Assembly (NCBI RefSeq): GCF_007018905.1
Contig: NZ_CP041402.1
Coordinates: 4,576,001 to 4,640,000, forward strand
DNA length: 64,000 nt
DNA from: Tardiphaga sp. vice304
Lineage (GTDB): Bacteria > Pseudomonadota > Alphaproteobacteria > Rhizobiales > Xanthobacteraceae
Direction: 5' to 3'
A program made the translations under genes and the position numbers. The notes under the pieces were generated by a model. It had not been told where the DNA came from. It saw nothing but the letters and a program-made list of their open reading frames with translations, and searched no databases. Shown here piece by piece: positions 1 through 9,269 of the stretch; the stretch's first letter is position 1, and every line of letters starts with the position of its first letter.

Positions 1-619
1 CACGACGGGTGCCGAGCGGAAGTGTAAATGTCGCGGCGCGGGAGCCCGCCGCGACGCGCATATCCTGTCCCGTGCGGGCAAGCGTCAGCAGCGACGTGAG
101 CGACGCGTCCGCAACCACGACCTTATTTTCGAGGCGGTTCAGGAGCGGCTCGATCATCGAGACCACCTTGCCGACGCCGGGCAGGAACCCCTTGACGATC
201 GCGGGGTCACGCGCCGTCATCGCAACGGGCATGACGCGGTCGACTGCAGCGCGCGTATCCGACAGACTTGCCGCGGCCTGGTTCAGCACCTCGATCACCG
301 ATGCGCCGTCGCTCAACGCAGCGAGCGCCGTCCGCGCTTTCGCGAATGCATCATCGGAGGACTTGACGGCCTTCTGGATCCCCTCCAGTTGGGCGGGCGT
401 AGCGGCAGCGTCCTGGAAAAGAGGCCCGACATAGGGTGCACGCTGCCCGGCGACGTTTTGTCCGACCACAAGGACCGCACCATACGCCTCAACGGCCTTG
501 ATGGCCTCACTCTTGCTCGCCATGGTTCGATACTGTGGAACGAGAATCTCGGCGCCCAGAAGAACCGCCAGCCCCGTCACCGAGAGCATTGAGAGCGAAA
601 ACAGACGACCGATTTGCAT
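1..619 (-). CDS. Methyl-accepting chemotaxis protein, N-terminal part (cut by window start)
   Basis: About 206 codons are visible; the rest lies beyond base 1. The protein begins MQIGRLFSLSMLSVTGLAVL, a hydrophobic signal anchor, followed by an Ala-rich helical extracytoplasmic region that is still open at the window edge. The layout resembles the chemoreceptor at 54772-56853, which starts [20 protein letters not shown] and also has a long helical sensor. ATG at 619 is preceded by a purine-rich GGAACGTGTC. No HAMP or signalling domain is visible, so the chemoreceptor assignment rests on that similarity; another membrane sensor is possible. Confidence 0.55.
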   Translation of the reverse strand, partial: MQIGRLFSLSMLSVTGLAVLLGAEILVPQYRTMASKSEAIKAVEAYGAVLVVGQNVAGQRAPYVGPLFQDAAATPAQLEGIQKAVKSSDDAFAKARTALAALSDGASVIEVLNQAAASLSDTRAAVDRVMPVAMTARDPAIVKGFLPGVGKVVSMIEPLLNRLENKVVVADASLTSLLTLARTGQDMRVAAGSRAATFTLPLGTRR

Positions 620-1100
620 GACACGTTCCTTTGAATTGTGCCGTCAAGCTATGGCGTGGAGCATAATTCTGCCTTAACGAAAGGTTTGCGCGACGGGCGC
701 AAGTGGTATCTCGATCATGCAACATTAAGTTTTTCTCGGTACGCCACGCGACCTATCCCCGCGAAGTCATCCGTCCGACGCGGCCAATCGTGTTTTCAAC
801 GGCGGGTGTCCTGGTATCAATCCGCGCGCGGCTGCAGCGCGCGATAGGCCCGCGCTAGCCGCCGATGAGGATGCCCACCGCCAGCACGATCTGCAACACC
901 GGCTGCATGAACGGCGTGTGTCCCGCCAGTGACGATGGCCTGCATGCACCTCGCCGGCTACGCGCGGGTGCTGGCGAGGGTTTTCGTGGCGTAGCGGCGG
1001 CAGGCCCGGTCTCTCGAAAACCATAGCGGCGCGGCGCGATCGACCCTATGATTGCGGGACTGGTTCGCTGACGTATTCGCCAAACACCTTCGGGGCCCGC
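620..1100. other. Intergenic region of about 480 bp
   Basis: This gap separates the minus-strand chemoreceptor from the plus-strand histidine kinase and should carry their divergent promoters. No gene is convincing. On the minus strand, bases 855-905 encode a short hydrophobic end (MQPVLQIVLAVGILIGG then stop) that looks like the tail of a small membrane protein, but no sensible upstream part or ribosome site exists. It may be a remnant. Confidence 0.4.
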
Positions 1101-2597
1101 ATGCGGAAAATCTCATTGCCGATGCGGCTGGCGTTGCTTGTTGCCGGCACCATGCTGCCACTGATCATCTTTGCCAGCGTCATCATCACCCGCGGCTATC
1201 AGAAGGATCGCGTCGAGGCGTCCGCGCGGGTACTGGCGACGGTGCGCAGCCTGCGCACCGTGCTCGATGGCGAAGTACTGCGCATGACCGGCAGCCTGCA
1301 GTTGCTGGCACTGACCAATTCGCTGCGCGCCGGCGACTTCGACCGGTTCCACGGCATCGCCTCGGGTTTCCTCGACCAGTATTCGCCGGGCGGCGTATTG
1401 CTGGTCTCCGACCGCGACGGCCGCCAGTTGTTTTCCTCGCTGGCAACCGACGCCTCTCTGCTGCCCCGGCGCAACAACGTCGAGATCACCCGCAAGGTGT
1501 TCGATACCGGCCGCCCGGCCTACTCGAAACTGTTCATCGGCTCGGTGCTGAACAAGCCGATCCTGACGGTGGAAGTGCCGGTCAGCATCGGCGGGCAGGT
1601 CGTCTATGTGATTTCGTTCACGCCGCCGATCGCCATGTTCCAGGACATGCTGGAAAAACAGCGCCCCAATGCGGACTGGACGATGTCGATGTTCGATGCC
1701 GAGGGCATCAACTTCGCGCGGGTGCCGAACCCGCAGCAGACCGTCGGCAAGCGGGCATCGCCGACCCTGTTCGCCGAGATGTTCAAGGCACCGGAAGCCT
1801 CGCTAGAAACGGTGTCGCTGGAGGGCGTTCCGCTGATCACCGCAGTCGCGCACTCGCAGGTCTCGGGATGGATCATCGGCGTCGGGATCGCGCAGGCCTC
1901 GCTGGCCTCTCCGCTGTGGCGCGATCTCGCCATCACCATCGCGATCGGCGTGCTGTTGCTATTGATCGGGATCGGCTTTGCGCTTCGCATGGCCAGCGCG
2001 ATCGCGCGCGGCGAGGCGCTGCACGTGCTGCTGGTGGAAGAACTCAACCACCGCGTCAAGAATACGCTCGCGGTGCTGCAGGCGATCGCCAGCCAGACCT
2101 TCCGCAGCGCCAGCAAGGCCGAACGCGACGCCTTCGACGGCCGGCTCGGCGCGCTGGCCCGCGCGCATGACCTGCTCAGCCAGGAGAAGTGGACCGGCGC
2201 CGGCATCCACGACGTCGTGCACCGCGTGCTGCAGCCCTATGCGGTGATCGGCTCGAGCCGCGTGCACATTCATGGCCCGAAGGTGCCGCTGGCGCCGCCG
2301 CGCGCGGTGATGATGTCGATGATCCTGCACGAGATCGCCACCAATGCCGCGAAATACGGCGCGCTGGCAAACGACACGGGCTGCATCAGCATCGCGTGGC
2401 ATCTGACCGAGCCGGACCACGACGGGCTGCACCTGACCTGGGTCGAGACCGGCGGCCCACATGTGCACGCCCCGACACGCAGGGGTTTCGGATCGCGTCT
2501 GATCGAACGCGGCGCCCGCGACCAGCTCGGCGGCAGCGCGACCGTCGACTTCCTGCCGACCGGCGTCGTCTGCACCATCGAGAGCGCGCTGGATTGA
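1101..2597 (+). CDS. HWE-family sensor histidine kinase, membrane-bound
   Basis: 498 aa. A transmembrane helix near residues 9-31, an extracytoplasmic sensor of about 240 residues, and a second helix near 270-293 are followed directly by the kinase. The H-box EELNHRVKN (about 313-321), the N-box LHEIATNAAKYG (about 409) and the WVE motif (about 444) with FGSRLIERG mark the HWE/HisKA_2 class, typical of alphaproteobacteria. There is no cytoplasmic PAS, GAF or receiver domain. Such kinases often feed stress or light pathways, but no response regulator gene is adjacent, so the partner is unknown. It lies divergent from the chemoreceptor at 619. Confidence 0.85.
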   Translation: MRKISLPMRLALLVAGTMLPLIIFASVIITRGYQKDRVEASARVLATVRSLRTVLDGEVLRMTGSLQLLALTNSLRAGDFDRFHGIASGFLDQYSPGGVLLVSDRDGRQLFSSLATDASLLPRRNNVEITRKVFDTGRPAYSKLFIGSVLNKPILTVEVPVSIGGQVVYVISFTPPIAMFQDMLEKQRPNADWTMSMFDAEGINFARVPNPQQTVGKRASPTLFAEMFKAPEASLETVSLEGVPLITAVAHSQVSGWIIGVGIAQASLASPLWRDLAITIAIGVLLLLIGIGFALRMASAIARGEALHVLLVEELNHRVKNTLAVLQAIASQTFRSASKAERDAFDGRLGALARAHDLLSQEKWTGAGIHDVVHRVLQPYAVIGSSRVHIHGPKVPLAPPRAVMMSMILHEIATNAAKYGALANDTGCISIAWHLTEPDHDGLHLTWVETGGPHVHAPTRRGFGSRLIERGARDQLGGSATVDFLPTGVVCTIESALD

Positions 2598-2711
2598 GCA
2601 CAGGCTTTCGCGGGACGACAGCCGGGAGGGCTTCCTGATCGCGCCAACCTCGTTTAGCCTGCCCGCAACAACAGCCGGCCACCAAGGCCGGCGCGCAGGG
2701 AGAGCGACAGA

Positions 2712-3689
2712 ATGATTTTGCGTCACGGAATTCGATGGTTGGCTGCCGCTGTTGTTACAGCAAGCCTCACCAGCGCCGCATCCGCACAGACTTCAACCTA
2801 CCCGAACCGCACCGTCACGCTGGTATTGCCGTTTGCCGCCGGCTCCGGCACCGATGTGACCACGCGGATCATCTCCCAGCAGCTCGGCATAGCGCTCGGT
2901 GTGCCGATCGTGATCGAGAACAAGCCCGGCGCCAACGGCTCGATCGCGGCGACCTATGTCGCGCGTGCGGCGCCGGATGGTTACACCTTGTTCGTCACCA
3001 CCAACACATCGCATTCGGCGAACCCCTTCCTGCTCAAGACCATGACGTACGATCCGGTGAAGGATTTCACGGCGATTGCGCGCACCGGCGACCTGCCCTT
3101 CATGCTGGTGGTCAACAACGACGTGAAGGCCCAGACGGTCGCCGAGTTGGTGGCCTACGGCCGTGACAATCCGGGCAAGCTGACCTATGCGTCCGGCAGT
3201 TCGTCGGCGATCGTGTCGGGCGCCACTTTTGCGCGCAACGCCGGCATCGAGATGCTGCATGTGCCCTACAAGAGCTCGCCACCGGCGATGAACGACGTGA
3301 TCGGCGGCCGCATCGACATGATGTTCACCGACGTGCCGAGCGGCCTGCCGCACGTCACCGGCAAGGCGCTGCGCGCACTCGCCGTCACCACGACCAAGCG
3401 CTCGCCGCTGGTGCCGGAGCTGCCCACCATGCAGGAAGCCGGCGTACCGGATTTCAACATCACCTCCTGGCAGGCCTATTTCGGCCCCGCCGGCCTGCCG
3501 AAGGAGATCGTGACGAGGCTGAACAGCGAGATCCGCAAGATCGTCGAGAAGCCGGAGATGAAGGCCCGGCTGGCGGAGCTCGGCATGGACGCGTTTTCAG
3601 GGACGCCGGAGGAGCTCGATACGTTCGTGAAGGAGCAACTGGTGCTGTGGGAGAGACTGATCACCAACGCGAAGATCGAGAAGCAGTAA
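2712..3689 (+). CDS. Bug/TctC-family tripartite tricarboxylate transporter substrate-binding protein
   Basis: 325 aa with a signal peptide (about residues 1-26, ending SAASAQ). The mature protein starts YPNRTVTLVLPFAAGSGTD, the usual Bug opening, and has PGANGSIAA and a DGYTLF stretch that shape the ligand pocket. Length matches the family. Bug proteins bind small carboxylates or related solutes in the periplasm. No TctA/TctB membrane partners are nearby, so it is an orphan receptor; the ligand cannot be read from sequence. The start ATG at 2712 follows GGGAGAGCGACAGA. Confidence 0.9.
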   Translation: MILRHGIRWLAAAVVTASLTSAASAQTSTYPNRTVTLVLPFAAGSGTDVTTRIISQQLGIALGVPIVIENKPGANGSIAATYVARAAPDGYTLFVTTNTSHSANPFLLKTMTYDPVKDFTAIARTGDLPFMLVVNNDVKAQTVAELVAYGRDNPGKLTYASGSSSAIVSGATFARNAGIEMLHVPYKSSPPAMNDVIGGRIDMMFTDVPSGLPHVTGKALRALAVTTTKRSPLVPELPTMQEAGVPDFNITSWQAYFGPAGLPKEIVTRLNSEIRKIVEKPEMKARLAELGMDAFSGTPEELDTFVKEQLVLWERLITNAKIEKQ

Positions 3690-3703
3690 AATCCAATCTG
3701 TAT

Positions 3704-3743
3704 CGTCCCGGCGAGCCAGCGTGGGAGCGCAAGCCGGGACGAC
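3704..3743. repeat. Small palindromic repeat after the Bug protein gene
   Basis: Inverted arms CGTCCCGGC and GCCGGGACG enclose a short GC-rich loop 14 bp after the stop. It lacks a T-run. It belongs to the dispersed short inverted repeats of this genome and may act as a transcript end. Confidence 0.5.
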
Positions 3744-3903
3744 GTGGAAAAGATGTCGAGAGACACGCGCGCGCACTAACCCGCAGCGCGGCGTCATGTC
3801 CCACCGCTCTCCCCGACTGTCACGCTCCCGTCGTCAAACCGTCAGCAGGCCGTAACGACCACCCCCCAGAACTCGCCACGTCAATAGCTCTGGGAGAACC
3901 ACC

Positions 3904-5259
3904 ATGCGCCATTCACTGCTCTGTTCCGTCGCGTCGATCGTGCTGCTGTCGTCCGCGGCCTTTGCGCAAAGCGAGGGCGAGTTTCCCGCCAAGCTCGCCG
4001 GCCACGCCGTGCTGCCGGCGCTGTCGACCATCGAGGCCCCGGCGGATGCGCCGAACGACCTGAAGACCTCGGGCAAATACACCACCGGCAAGCGCGTCGA
4101 TGCGCTGGGCACCGTGATGGGCAAGTCCTATGAGCGCGAAACCGGCGTCGCATTGCCGATGAAGGGCCAGCCGCTGCAGGGCCATTCCGGCATCAAGGTG
4201 ATGCCAGACGGTTCGTTCTGGGTGCTGACCGACAACGGCGCCGGCTCGCGTTACACCTCCGCCGACTACATGATCTATCTCAATCACCACAAGATCGACT
4301 GGAAGAACGGCAAGGTCGAACGCCAGGCCACCGTGTTCCTGCACGACCCCGACAAGAAGGTGCCGTTCCGCATCGTCCACGAGGACACCGCGAAGCGCTA
4401 TCTCACCGGCGCCGACGTCGACACCGAAGGCTTCCAGATCGTCGACGGCAACTTCTGGCTCGGCGAGGAATTCGGCCCCTATATCATCAAGGCCGACATG
4501 ACCGGTAAGGTTCTTGCCGTGTTCGACACCGTCGCCGACGGCAAGCCGGTGCGTTCGCCGGACCATTGGCAGGTGCAGTCGCCTGGCGCGCCGGGCGCCA
4601 CCTTCACCAACGTCAACCTGCGCCGCTCCAAGGGCTATGAAGGCTTTGCGGCGTCGAAGGACGGCCGCTTCCTGTACGGCCTGCTGGAAGGCCCGATCTG
4701 GGATGCCGAGAAGAAGGATTGGGAGAAGGTCGACGGCAAGGAAGCCGCGCGAATTCTCGAGTTCGACGTCAAGGCGGAGAAGTTCACCGGGCGTTACTGG
4801 CAGTATGTGTTCGAGAACAATGGCCATGCGATCGGCGATTTTAACATGATCAGCGCCGACAACGGCCTGATCATCGAGCGCGACAATGGCGAAGGGACCA
4901 AGGACAAGGCCTGCGCCGAGGGCAAGCGCGGCACCGACTGCTTCCCGGATCTGGCGAAGTTCAAGCGTGTGTTCAAGATCGAGATGAACGACGCCAATGT
5001 CGGCAAGCCGGTGCGCAAGATCGGCTTCATCGACCTGATGAAGATCCAGGACCCCGACAAGGTGGCCCGCAAGCCGCTGAACGACGGCGTGCTGACCTTC
5101 CCGTTCTTCACCATCGAGAACGTCGATCTCGTCGATGCAACGCACATCATCGTCGGCAACGACAACAACCTGCCGTTCTCGTCGAGCCGCGATCCCAACA
5201 AGGCCGACGACAACGAATTCGTGCTGCTGGAAGTCGCTGATTTCCTGAAGGCGAAGTAA
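3904..5259 (+). CDS. Esterase-like activity of phytase family protein, exported
   Basis: 451 aa. The signal peptide covers about residues 1-22 (ends SSAAFAQS). The body matches the phytase-like esterase family (PF13449 type): LQGHSGIKVMPDGSFWVLTDNG near residue 98, then DTEGFQIVDGNFWLGEEFGPY and KGYEGFAASKDGRFLYGLLEG, blades of a beta-propeller. Members are periplasmic or secreted, and phosphate-ester hydrolysis is proposed for them. It stands alone, convergent with the chemoreceptor gene downstream. ATG at 3904 follows GGGAGAACCACC. Substrate is unknown. Confidence 0.85.
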   Translation: MRHSLLCSVASIVLLSSAAFAQSEGEFPAKLAGHAVLPALSTIEAPADAPNDLKTSGKYTTGKRVDALGTVMGKSYERETGVALPMKGQPLQGHSGIKVMPDGSFWVLTDNGAGSRYTSADYMIYLNHHKIDWKNGKVERQATVFLHDPDKKVPFRIVHEDTAKRYLTGADVDTEGFQIVDGNFWLGEEFGPYIIKADMTGKVLAVFDTVADGKPVRSPDHWQVQSPGAPGATFTNVNLRRSKGYEGFAASKDGRFLYGLLEGPIWDAEKKDWEKVDGKEAARILEFDVKAEKFTGRYWQYVFENNGHAIGDFNMISADNGLIIERDNGEGTKDKACAEGKRGTDCFPDLAKFKRVFKIEMNDANVGKPVRKIGFIDLMKIQDPDKVARKPLNDGVLTFPFFTIENVDLVDATHIIVGNDNNLPFSSSRDPNKADDNEFVLLEVADFLKAK

Positions 5260-5300
5260 GCGAAAGAAGCGATCGGGCGGAGGAGCCCGCGTTGATCGTT

Positions 5301-5327
5301 CCCTCCCCCCTCGTGGGGGAGGGAAAG
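5301..5327. repeat. Short hairpin of the CTCCCC...GGGGAG repeat family
   Basis: CCCTCCCCCCTCGTGGGGGA followed by GGG forms one hairpin arm of the larger repeat seen whole at 10911, 25943 and 35917. It lies between the convergent phytase-like gene and chemoreceptor gene, where it could end both transcripts. Confidence 0.55.
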
Positions 5328-5333
5328 CAAGGG

Positions 5334-7019
5334 CTACGCTGCGCGGACCTTGCTGAGGAAGTCGCTGACCGCTGCACGCAGCATGCCGGACTGGCCGTCG
5401 AGGTCTCGTGCATTGGACAGCACGTGCGACGCCGCCGCACCGGTGGCCTCGGCAGAGGCGGTGACGCCGCTGATATTGTTGCTGATCTCGTGGGCGCCGG
5501 CGGCGACCGACTGGATGCTCTGCGCGATCTCGCGGGTCGCCTTGCCCTGCTCCTCGACCGCACCGGAGATGCGGCTGGTGATCTCGCTCATCTCCCCGAT
5601 GGTGCCGGTGATGCCGGTGATCGACGCCACCGCCTCGCTGGTCGAGGCCTGCATGGCCGACACCTGCGCCGAGATTTCTTCGGTCGCCTTGGCGGTCTGG
5701 CTCGCCAGCGCCTTCACCTCGCTGGCCACGACGGCGAAGCCACGGCCGGATTCGCCGGCGCGCGCCGCCTCGATGGTGGCGTTGAGCGCCAGCAGGTTGG
5801 TCTGCGAAGCGATGTTATGGATCAGTTGCACCACCTCGCCGATCTTCTCGGCGCCGCGCGACAGCAATTGCACGGTGGCATTGGTGCGCTCGGCATCGCT
5901 CACGGCGCGGCTGGCGACGTGGGTCGACTGCGCCACCTGACGCAACACCTCGTTGACCGACGCCGACAACTCCTCGGCGGCGGAGGCCACCGTGCCGACA
6001 TCGTCGGAGGAGCGCTGCGAGGCGGCGCCCACGGTGGCGGCGCGTGAACTGGCGTCAGACGCCGTCGCGGTCATCGACTGCGCCGTGGTCTGCATATCCG
6101 TCGCCGCGGTGGCGACCGAACGGACGATACCATTGACGCTGCGCTCGAACTCGTCGGCGATGCTTTGCATCGCCGCGCGGCGCTCGGCGGCGACGCGAGT
6201 CTGGGCGTCGGCTTCGACCTGCTCGAGGCCGCGGATGCGGAGCGCGTTGTCCTTAAAGACCTGCACGGTCTTGGCCATAGCGCCGACCTCGTCGCCGCGC
6301 GCCACGCCGGGAATGCTGTCATCGAGCGCGCCGTTGGCCAGCGTCTCCATGCGCGCGCCGAGTTGCCCGAGCGGACCGGTGATGCTGCGCCCGATCAGCC
6401 AGGCGATCAGGCCGGCAATCGCGCCGATGGCGACGATTGCCAGGCCGAGCGCCCACAAGATCGGCGCCAGCTTGGCATTGATATCGTCGAGATAGGCGCC
6501 GGTGCCGACGAACATGTTCCAGCCGGGGATCGCCACCGCATAGGATATCTTCCGGATCAGATCTTCCGAGCCCGGCTTCTTGATTTCGTAGCGCAGCGTG
6601 ACATCGCCCTTGGCGGCAACGCCGTCGCGCATCTCGCGGACCAGCGCCCTGTTGTTGGTCTGCACGTCCAGCCGGTTTTGTCCGATGGTCTTGGGATCCG
6701 GCGACGAGAACGTGACGCCGTCCATGGTGTAGGCGAACACGTAGCCGGCGCCATTGTCGTAGGTCATGGTCTGGGCGCGGCGGCTGAACTCGGCGATCGC
6801 GGCTTCCTTGGTGAACTGGCCGGCATCGACCTGCTTTTGCAGCCCGATCGCCATGTTGCGAGCCGACTCGACAATGGCCTTGGTCTGGTCGATCCGCGCC
6901 GACAGCATTTCCTTCTGCACCAGATTGGCGGCGAGCAGGCCGGCTGCACACAGCCCCACCAGCGTTACCGCTAGCAGGATGACCAGCTTGGAGGTGATGC
7001 GCAGGTTGTTCAATTTCAC
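5334..7019 (-). CDS. Methyl-accepting chemotaxis protein with sCache_2 sensor (tandem copy 1)
   Basis: 561 aa from the GTG at 7019, which has GGAGATATCCA just upstream and matches the start of the downstream paralogue; an in-frame ATG at 7073 would add 18 Pro-rich residues. Transmembrane helix near 10-30, sCache_2-type periplasmic sensor ([20 protein letters not shown]), second helix near 190-215, HAMP linker, then the signalling domain with the hairpin tip [20 protein letters not shown]. It senses a small ligand and signals to CheA/CheW. Its last 270 or so residues are nearly identical, in DNA too, to the gene at 7291-8970; the sensors differ clearly. Confidence 0.93.
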   Translation of the reverse strand: MKLNNLRITSKLVILLAVTLVGLCAAGLLAANLVQKEMLSARIDQTKAIVESARNMAIGLQKQVDAGQFTKEAAIAEFSRRAQTMTYDNGAGYVFAYTMDGVTFSSPDPKTIGQNRLDVQTNNRALVREMRDGVAAKGDVTLRYEIKKPGSEDLIRKISYAVAIPGWNMFVGTGAYLDDINAKLAPILWALGLAIVAIGAIAGLIAWLIGRSITGPLGQLGARMETLANGALDDSIPGVARGDEVGAMAKTVQVFKDNALRIRGLEQVEADAQTRVAAERRAAMQSIADEFERSVNGIVRSVATAATDMQTTAQSMTATASDASSRAATVGAASQRSSDDVGTVASAAEELSASVNEVLRQVAQSTHVASRAVSDAERTNATVQLLSRGAEKIGEVVQLIHNIASQTNLLALNATIEAARAGESGRGFAVVASEVKALASQTAKATEEISAQVSAMQASTSEAVASITGITGTIGEMSEITSRISGAVEEQGKATREIAQSIQSVAAGAHEISNNISGVTASAEATGAAASHVLSNARDLDGQSGMLRAAVSDFLSKVRAA

Positions 7020-7140
7020 TGGATATCTCCCGAACGGTCGCGGCGGCGGACTTGGTTCGACAGTAGCGTTCATATGCTAGCCAGTGATTAGCAACCGAAT
7101 CCGTGGAACTACGGAAAAATGCAACATGTCGTTGTCGCAG

Positions 7141-7168
7141 AAAATGCCTTCGCGCAAAAGCGGCATTT
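7141..7168 (-). terminator. Possible terminator between the tandem chemoreceptor genes
   Basis: On the minus strand AAATGCC pairs with GGCATTT across a 14-base loop, followed by TTTTC. It lies about 120 bp after the stop of the upstream chemoreceptor gene. The loop is long and the stem only 7 bp, so support is modest. Confidence 0.35.
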
Positions 7169-7290
7169 CCGTACAGCGGCGGTCGGATCTGGAGATCAGC
7201 AACCGGCGCCGGCATGGCGAACAGCTCGATCTGCAACAAGGACGGCACATGATCGTCCATGTCCAGGCTGCAGCGACGAGGAAAGTAACC

Positions 7291-8970
7291 TCACGCCGCC
7301 CGGACCTTGCTGAGGAAGTCGCTGACCGCTGCACGCAGCATGCCGGACTGACTGTCCAATTCGCGGGCGCTGGACAGCACCTGCGACGCCGCCGCACCGG
7401 TGGCCTCGGCAGAGGCGGTGACGCCACCGATATTGTGGCTGATCTCGCTGGCGCCGGCTGCGACCGACTGGATGCTCTGCGCAATCTCGCGCGTCGCCTT
7501 GCCCTGTTCCTCGACGGCGCCGGAAATGCGGCTGGTGATCTCGCTCATCTCCCCGATCGTGCCGGTGATGCCGGTGATCGACGCCACCGCCTCGCTGGTC
7601 GAGGCCTGCATGGCCGAGACCTGGGCGGAGATTTCTTCAGTCGCCTTGGCGGTCTGGCTCGCCAGCGCCTTCACCTCGCTGGCCACGACGGCGAAGCCAC
7701 GGCCGGATTCGCCGGCGCGCGCCGCCTCGATGGTGGCGTTGAGCGCCAGCAGGTTGGTCTGCGATGCGATGTTATGGATCAGTTGCACCACCTCGCCGAT
7801 CTTCTCGGCGCCGCGCGACAGCAACTGCACGGTGGCATTGGTGCGCTCGGCATCGCTCACCGCGCGGCTGGCCACTTCGGTCGATTGCGCGACCTGGCGC
7901 AGCACCTCGTTGACCGACGCCGACAATTCCTCCGCCGCCGACGCGACCGTCCCCACATCGTCCGAGGATCGTTGCGACGCAGAGCCCACCGTGGCGGCGC
8001 GTGCACTGGCATCAGACGCGGTTGCCGTCATCGATCGAGCGGTGACCTGCATACCGGACGCCGCGGTCGAGACCGAACGGACGATGCCGTTGACGCTGCG
8101 CTCGAACTCGTCGGCGATGCTCTCCATCGCGGCGTGACGATCGGCTGCGGCGCGGCCCTGCGCTGCGACCGCATCCTGATCCAGCCCGCGAATCCGCAGC
8201 GCGTTGTCCTTGAACACCTGAACGGTCTTGGCCATGGCGCCGACCTCGTCACCGCGCTCGACACAGGGAATTGCATCGTCGATCGCGCCATTGGCCAGCG
8301 TCCCCATCCGCGTGCCGAGCTGGCGGAGCGGCCCGGTGATGCTGCGGCCGATCAGCCAGGCGATCAGGCCGGCGACGGCGGCGATGCCCACCATCGCGAG
8401 GCCAAGCGCCCAGATGATCGGCTTGAGGTGCTCGTCGAGGTCGTCGAGATAGGCGCCGGTGGCGATGAACATGTTCCAGCCGGGAAGCGCTGCCGCATAG
8501 CCCATCTTGCGCGACAGCACCTGAGCATTGGGCTTGGCGAACTCATAGGTCAAAAGCGCCCAGCCCTTGGCGGCGACGCCGTCACGAAATTCGCGGGTCA
8601 CGGGCACGCCATTGACCAAGGTGTTCAGCCGGTCGGATCCCGCCTTGAAGCCTGGCAGATGCACGACGACGCCGTCCATCGTGTAGATAAACAGGTAGTT
8701 GCCATTGTCGTAGGTCATCGGCTCGATGCGGCGGACCAGTTCGGCGGTGGCAGCTTCCTTGCTGATCTTGCCGGCCGCGACGTCCTTCTGCACGTTGGCC
8801 GCGACGTTGGTGCCGAGTTCGACGATCGACTTCAACTGCTCGGTGCGCGCCGCGAGCATCTCGCTCTTGACCAGGTAGGCCGCCAGAATACCGGCGGCGC
8901 ACAAACCGATCATGGTGACGGCGACCAGAATGACGAGCTTGGACGTAATGCGAAGATTGTTCAATCTCAC
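7291..8970 (-). CDS. Methyl-accepting chemotaxis protein with sCache_2 sensor (tandem copy 2)
   Basis: 559 aa from a GTG start with GGAGAAATATC upstream. Layout equals its neighbour: anchor helix, sCache_2 sensor ([34 protein letters not shown]), second helix, HAMP, signalling domain ending [10 protein letters not shown]. Sensor residues diverge from the 5334-7019 copy while the signalling half is nearly the same. This fits duplication, followed by sensor divergence and gene conversion or strong conservation of the output half. Three 19-bp direct repeats lie 60-116 bp upstream of its start. Confidence 0.93.
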   Translation of the reverse strand: MRLNNLRITSKLVILVAVTMIGLCAAGILAAYLVKSEMLAARTEQLKSIVELGTNVAANVQKDVAAGKISKEAATAELVRRIEPMTYDNGNYLFIYTMDGVVVHLPGFKAGSDRLNTLVNGVPVTREFRDGVAAKGWALLTYEFAKPNAQVLSRKMGYAAALPGWNMFIATGAYLDDLDEHLKPIIWALGLAMVGIAAVAGLIAWLIGRSITGPLRQLGTRMGTLANGAIDDAIPCVERGDEVGAMAKTVQVFKDNALRIRGLDQDAVAAQGRAAADRHAAMESIADEFERSVNGIVRSVSTAASGMQVTARSMTATASDASARAATVGSASQRSSDDVGTVASAAEELSASVNEVLRQVAQSTEVASRAVSDAERTNATVQLLSRGAEKIGEVVQLIHNIASQTNLLALNATIEAARAGESGRGFAVVASEVKALASQTAKATEEISAQVSAMQASTSEAVASITGITGTIGEMSEITSRISGAVEEQGKATREIAQSIQSVAAGASEISHNIGGVTASAEATGAAASQVLSSARELDSQSGMLRAAVSDFLSKVRAA

Positions 8971-9029
8971 GATATTTCTCCGGCGCCGAGCCGGCGGCTG
9001 CCGGATTTCAATTGCCGAAACTATCCTTT

Positions 9030-9086
9030 ACACCTTAAGCTTGTCTGAACACCTTAAGCTTGTCTGAACACCTTAAGCTTGTCTGA
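9030..9086. repeat. Three perfect 19-bp tandem repeats
   Basis: The unit ACACCTTAAGCTTGTCTGA occurs three times without a gap or mismatch. It lies upstream of the chemoreceptor gene starting at 8970. Each unit contains the palindrome CTTAAG. A 19-bp period is close to two helical turns, so the copies would present one face of the helix; a regulator array or a slippage repeat are both possible. Confidence 0.9.
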
Positions 9087-9182
9087 TGACCGGCTCCCGT
9101 AGATCTGCGTGCAAGTCGCCCGGCCAACGCGCGTTTCACGACTCCTGGGCTGTCCCGTGGCCAACCGGCTGAGACCACCATG

Positions 9183-9211
9183 AAAAATCCCCGCCTTGCG
9201 GACGGGGATTT
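9183..9211 (-). terminator. Intrinsic terminator after serA
   Basis: On the minus strand AAATCCCCGTCC, loop GCAA, GGCGGGGATTTTT: a strong GC stem with one bulge and a run of five T. It follows the serA stop by about 60 bp. Confidence 0.8.
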
Positions 9212-9269
9212 GACGGGGGACGAGGCGTGACGTTGGCCCGCACAACGGCGAGCGCTCCCTCTGGCTTTC

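Noticed and set aside
855..905. Short hydrophobic reading-frame end on the minus strand
   Set aside because: Only about 17 codons with no sensible upstream part; may be a remnant but not callable as a gene.
3913..5145. Long open frame opposite the phytase-like gene
   Set aside because: Translation is low-complexity (His/Arg/Leu/Val-rich), has no family motif, and is a codon-bias shadow of the real gene.
7084..9048. 654-codon open frame opposite the second chemoreceptor
   Set aside because: Arg/Gly/Asp-rich antisense shadow; the minus-strand gene has complete domains.
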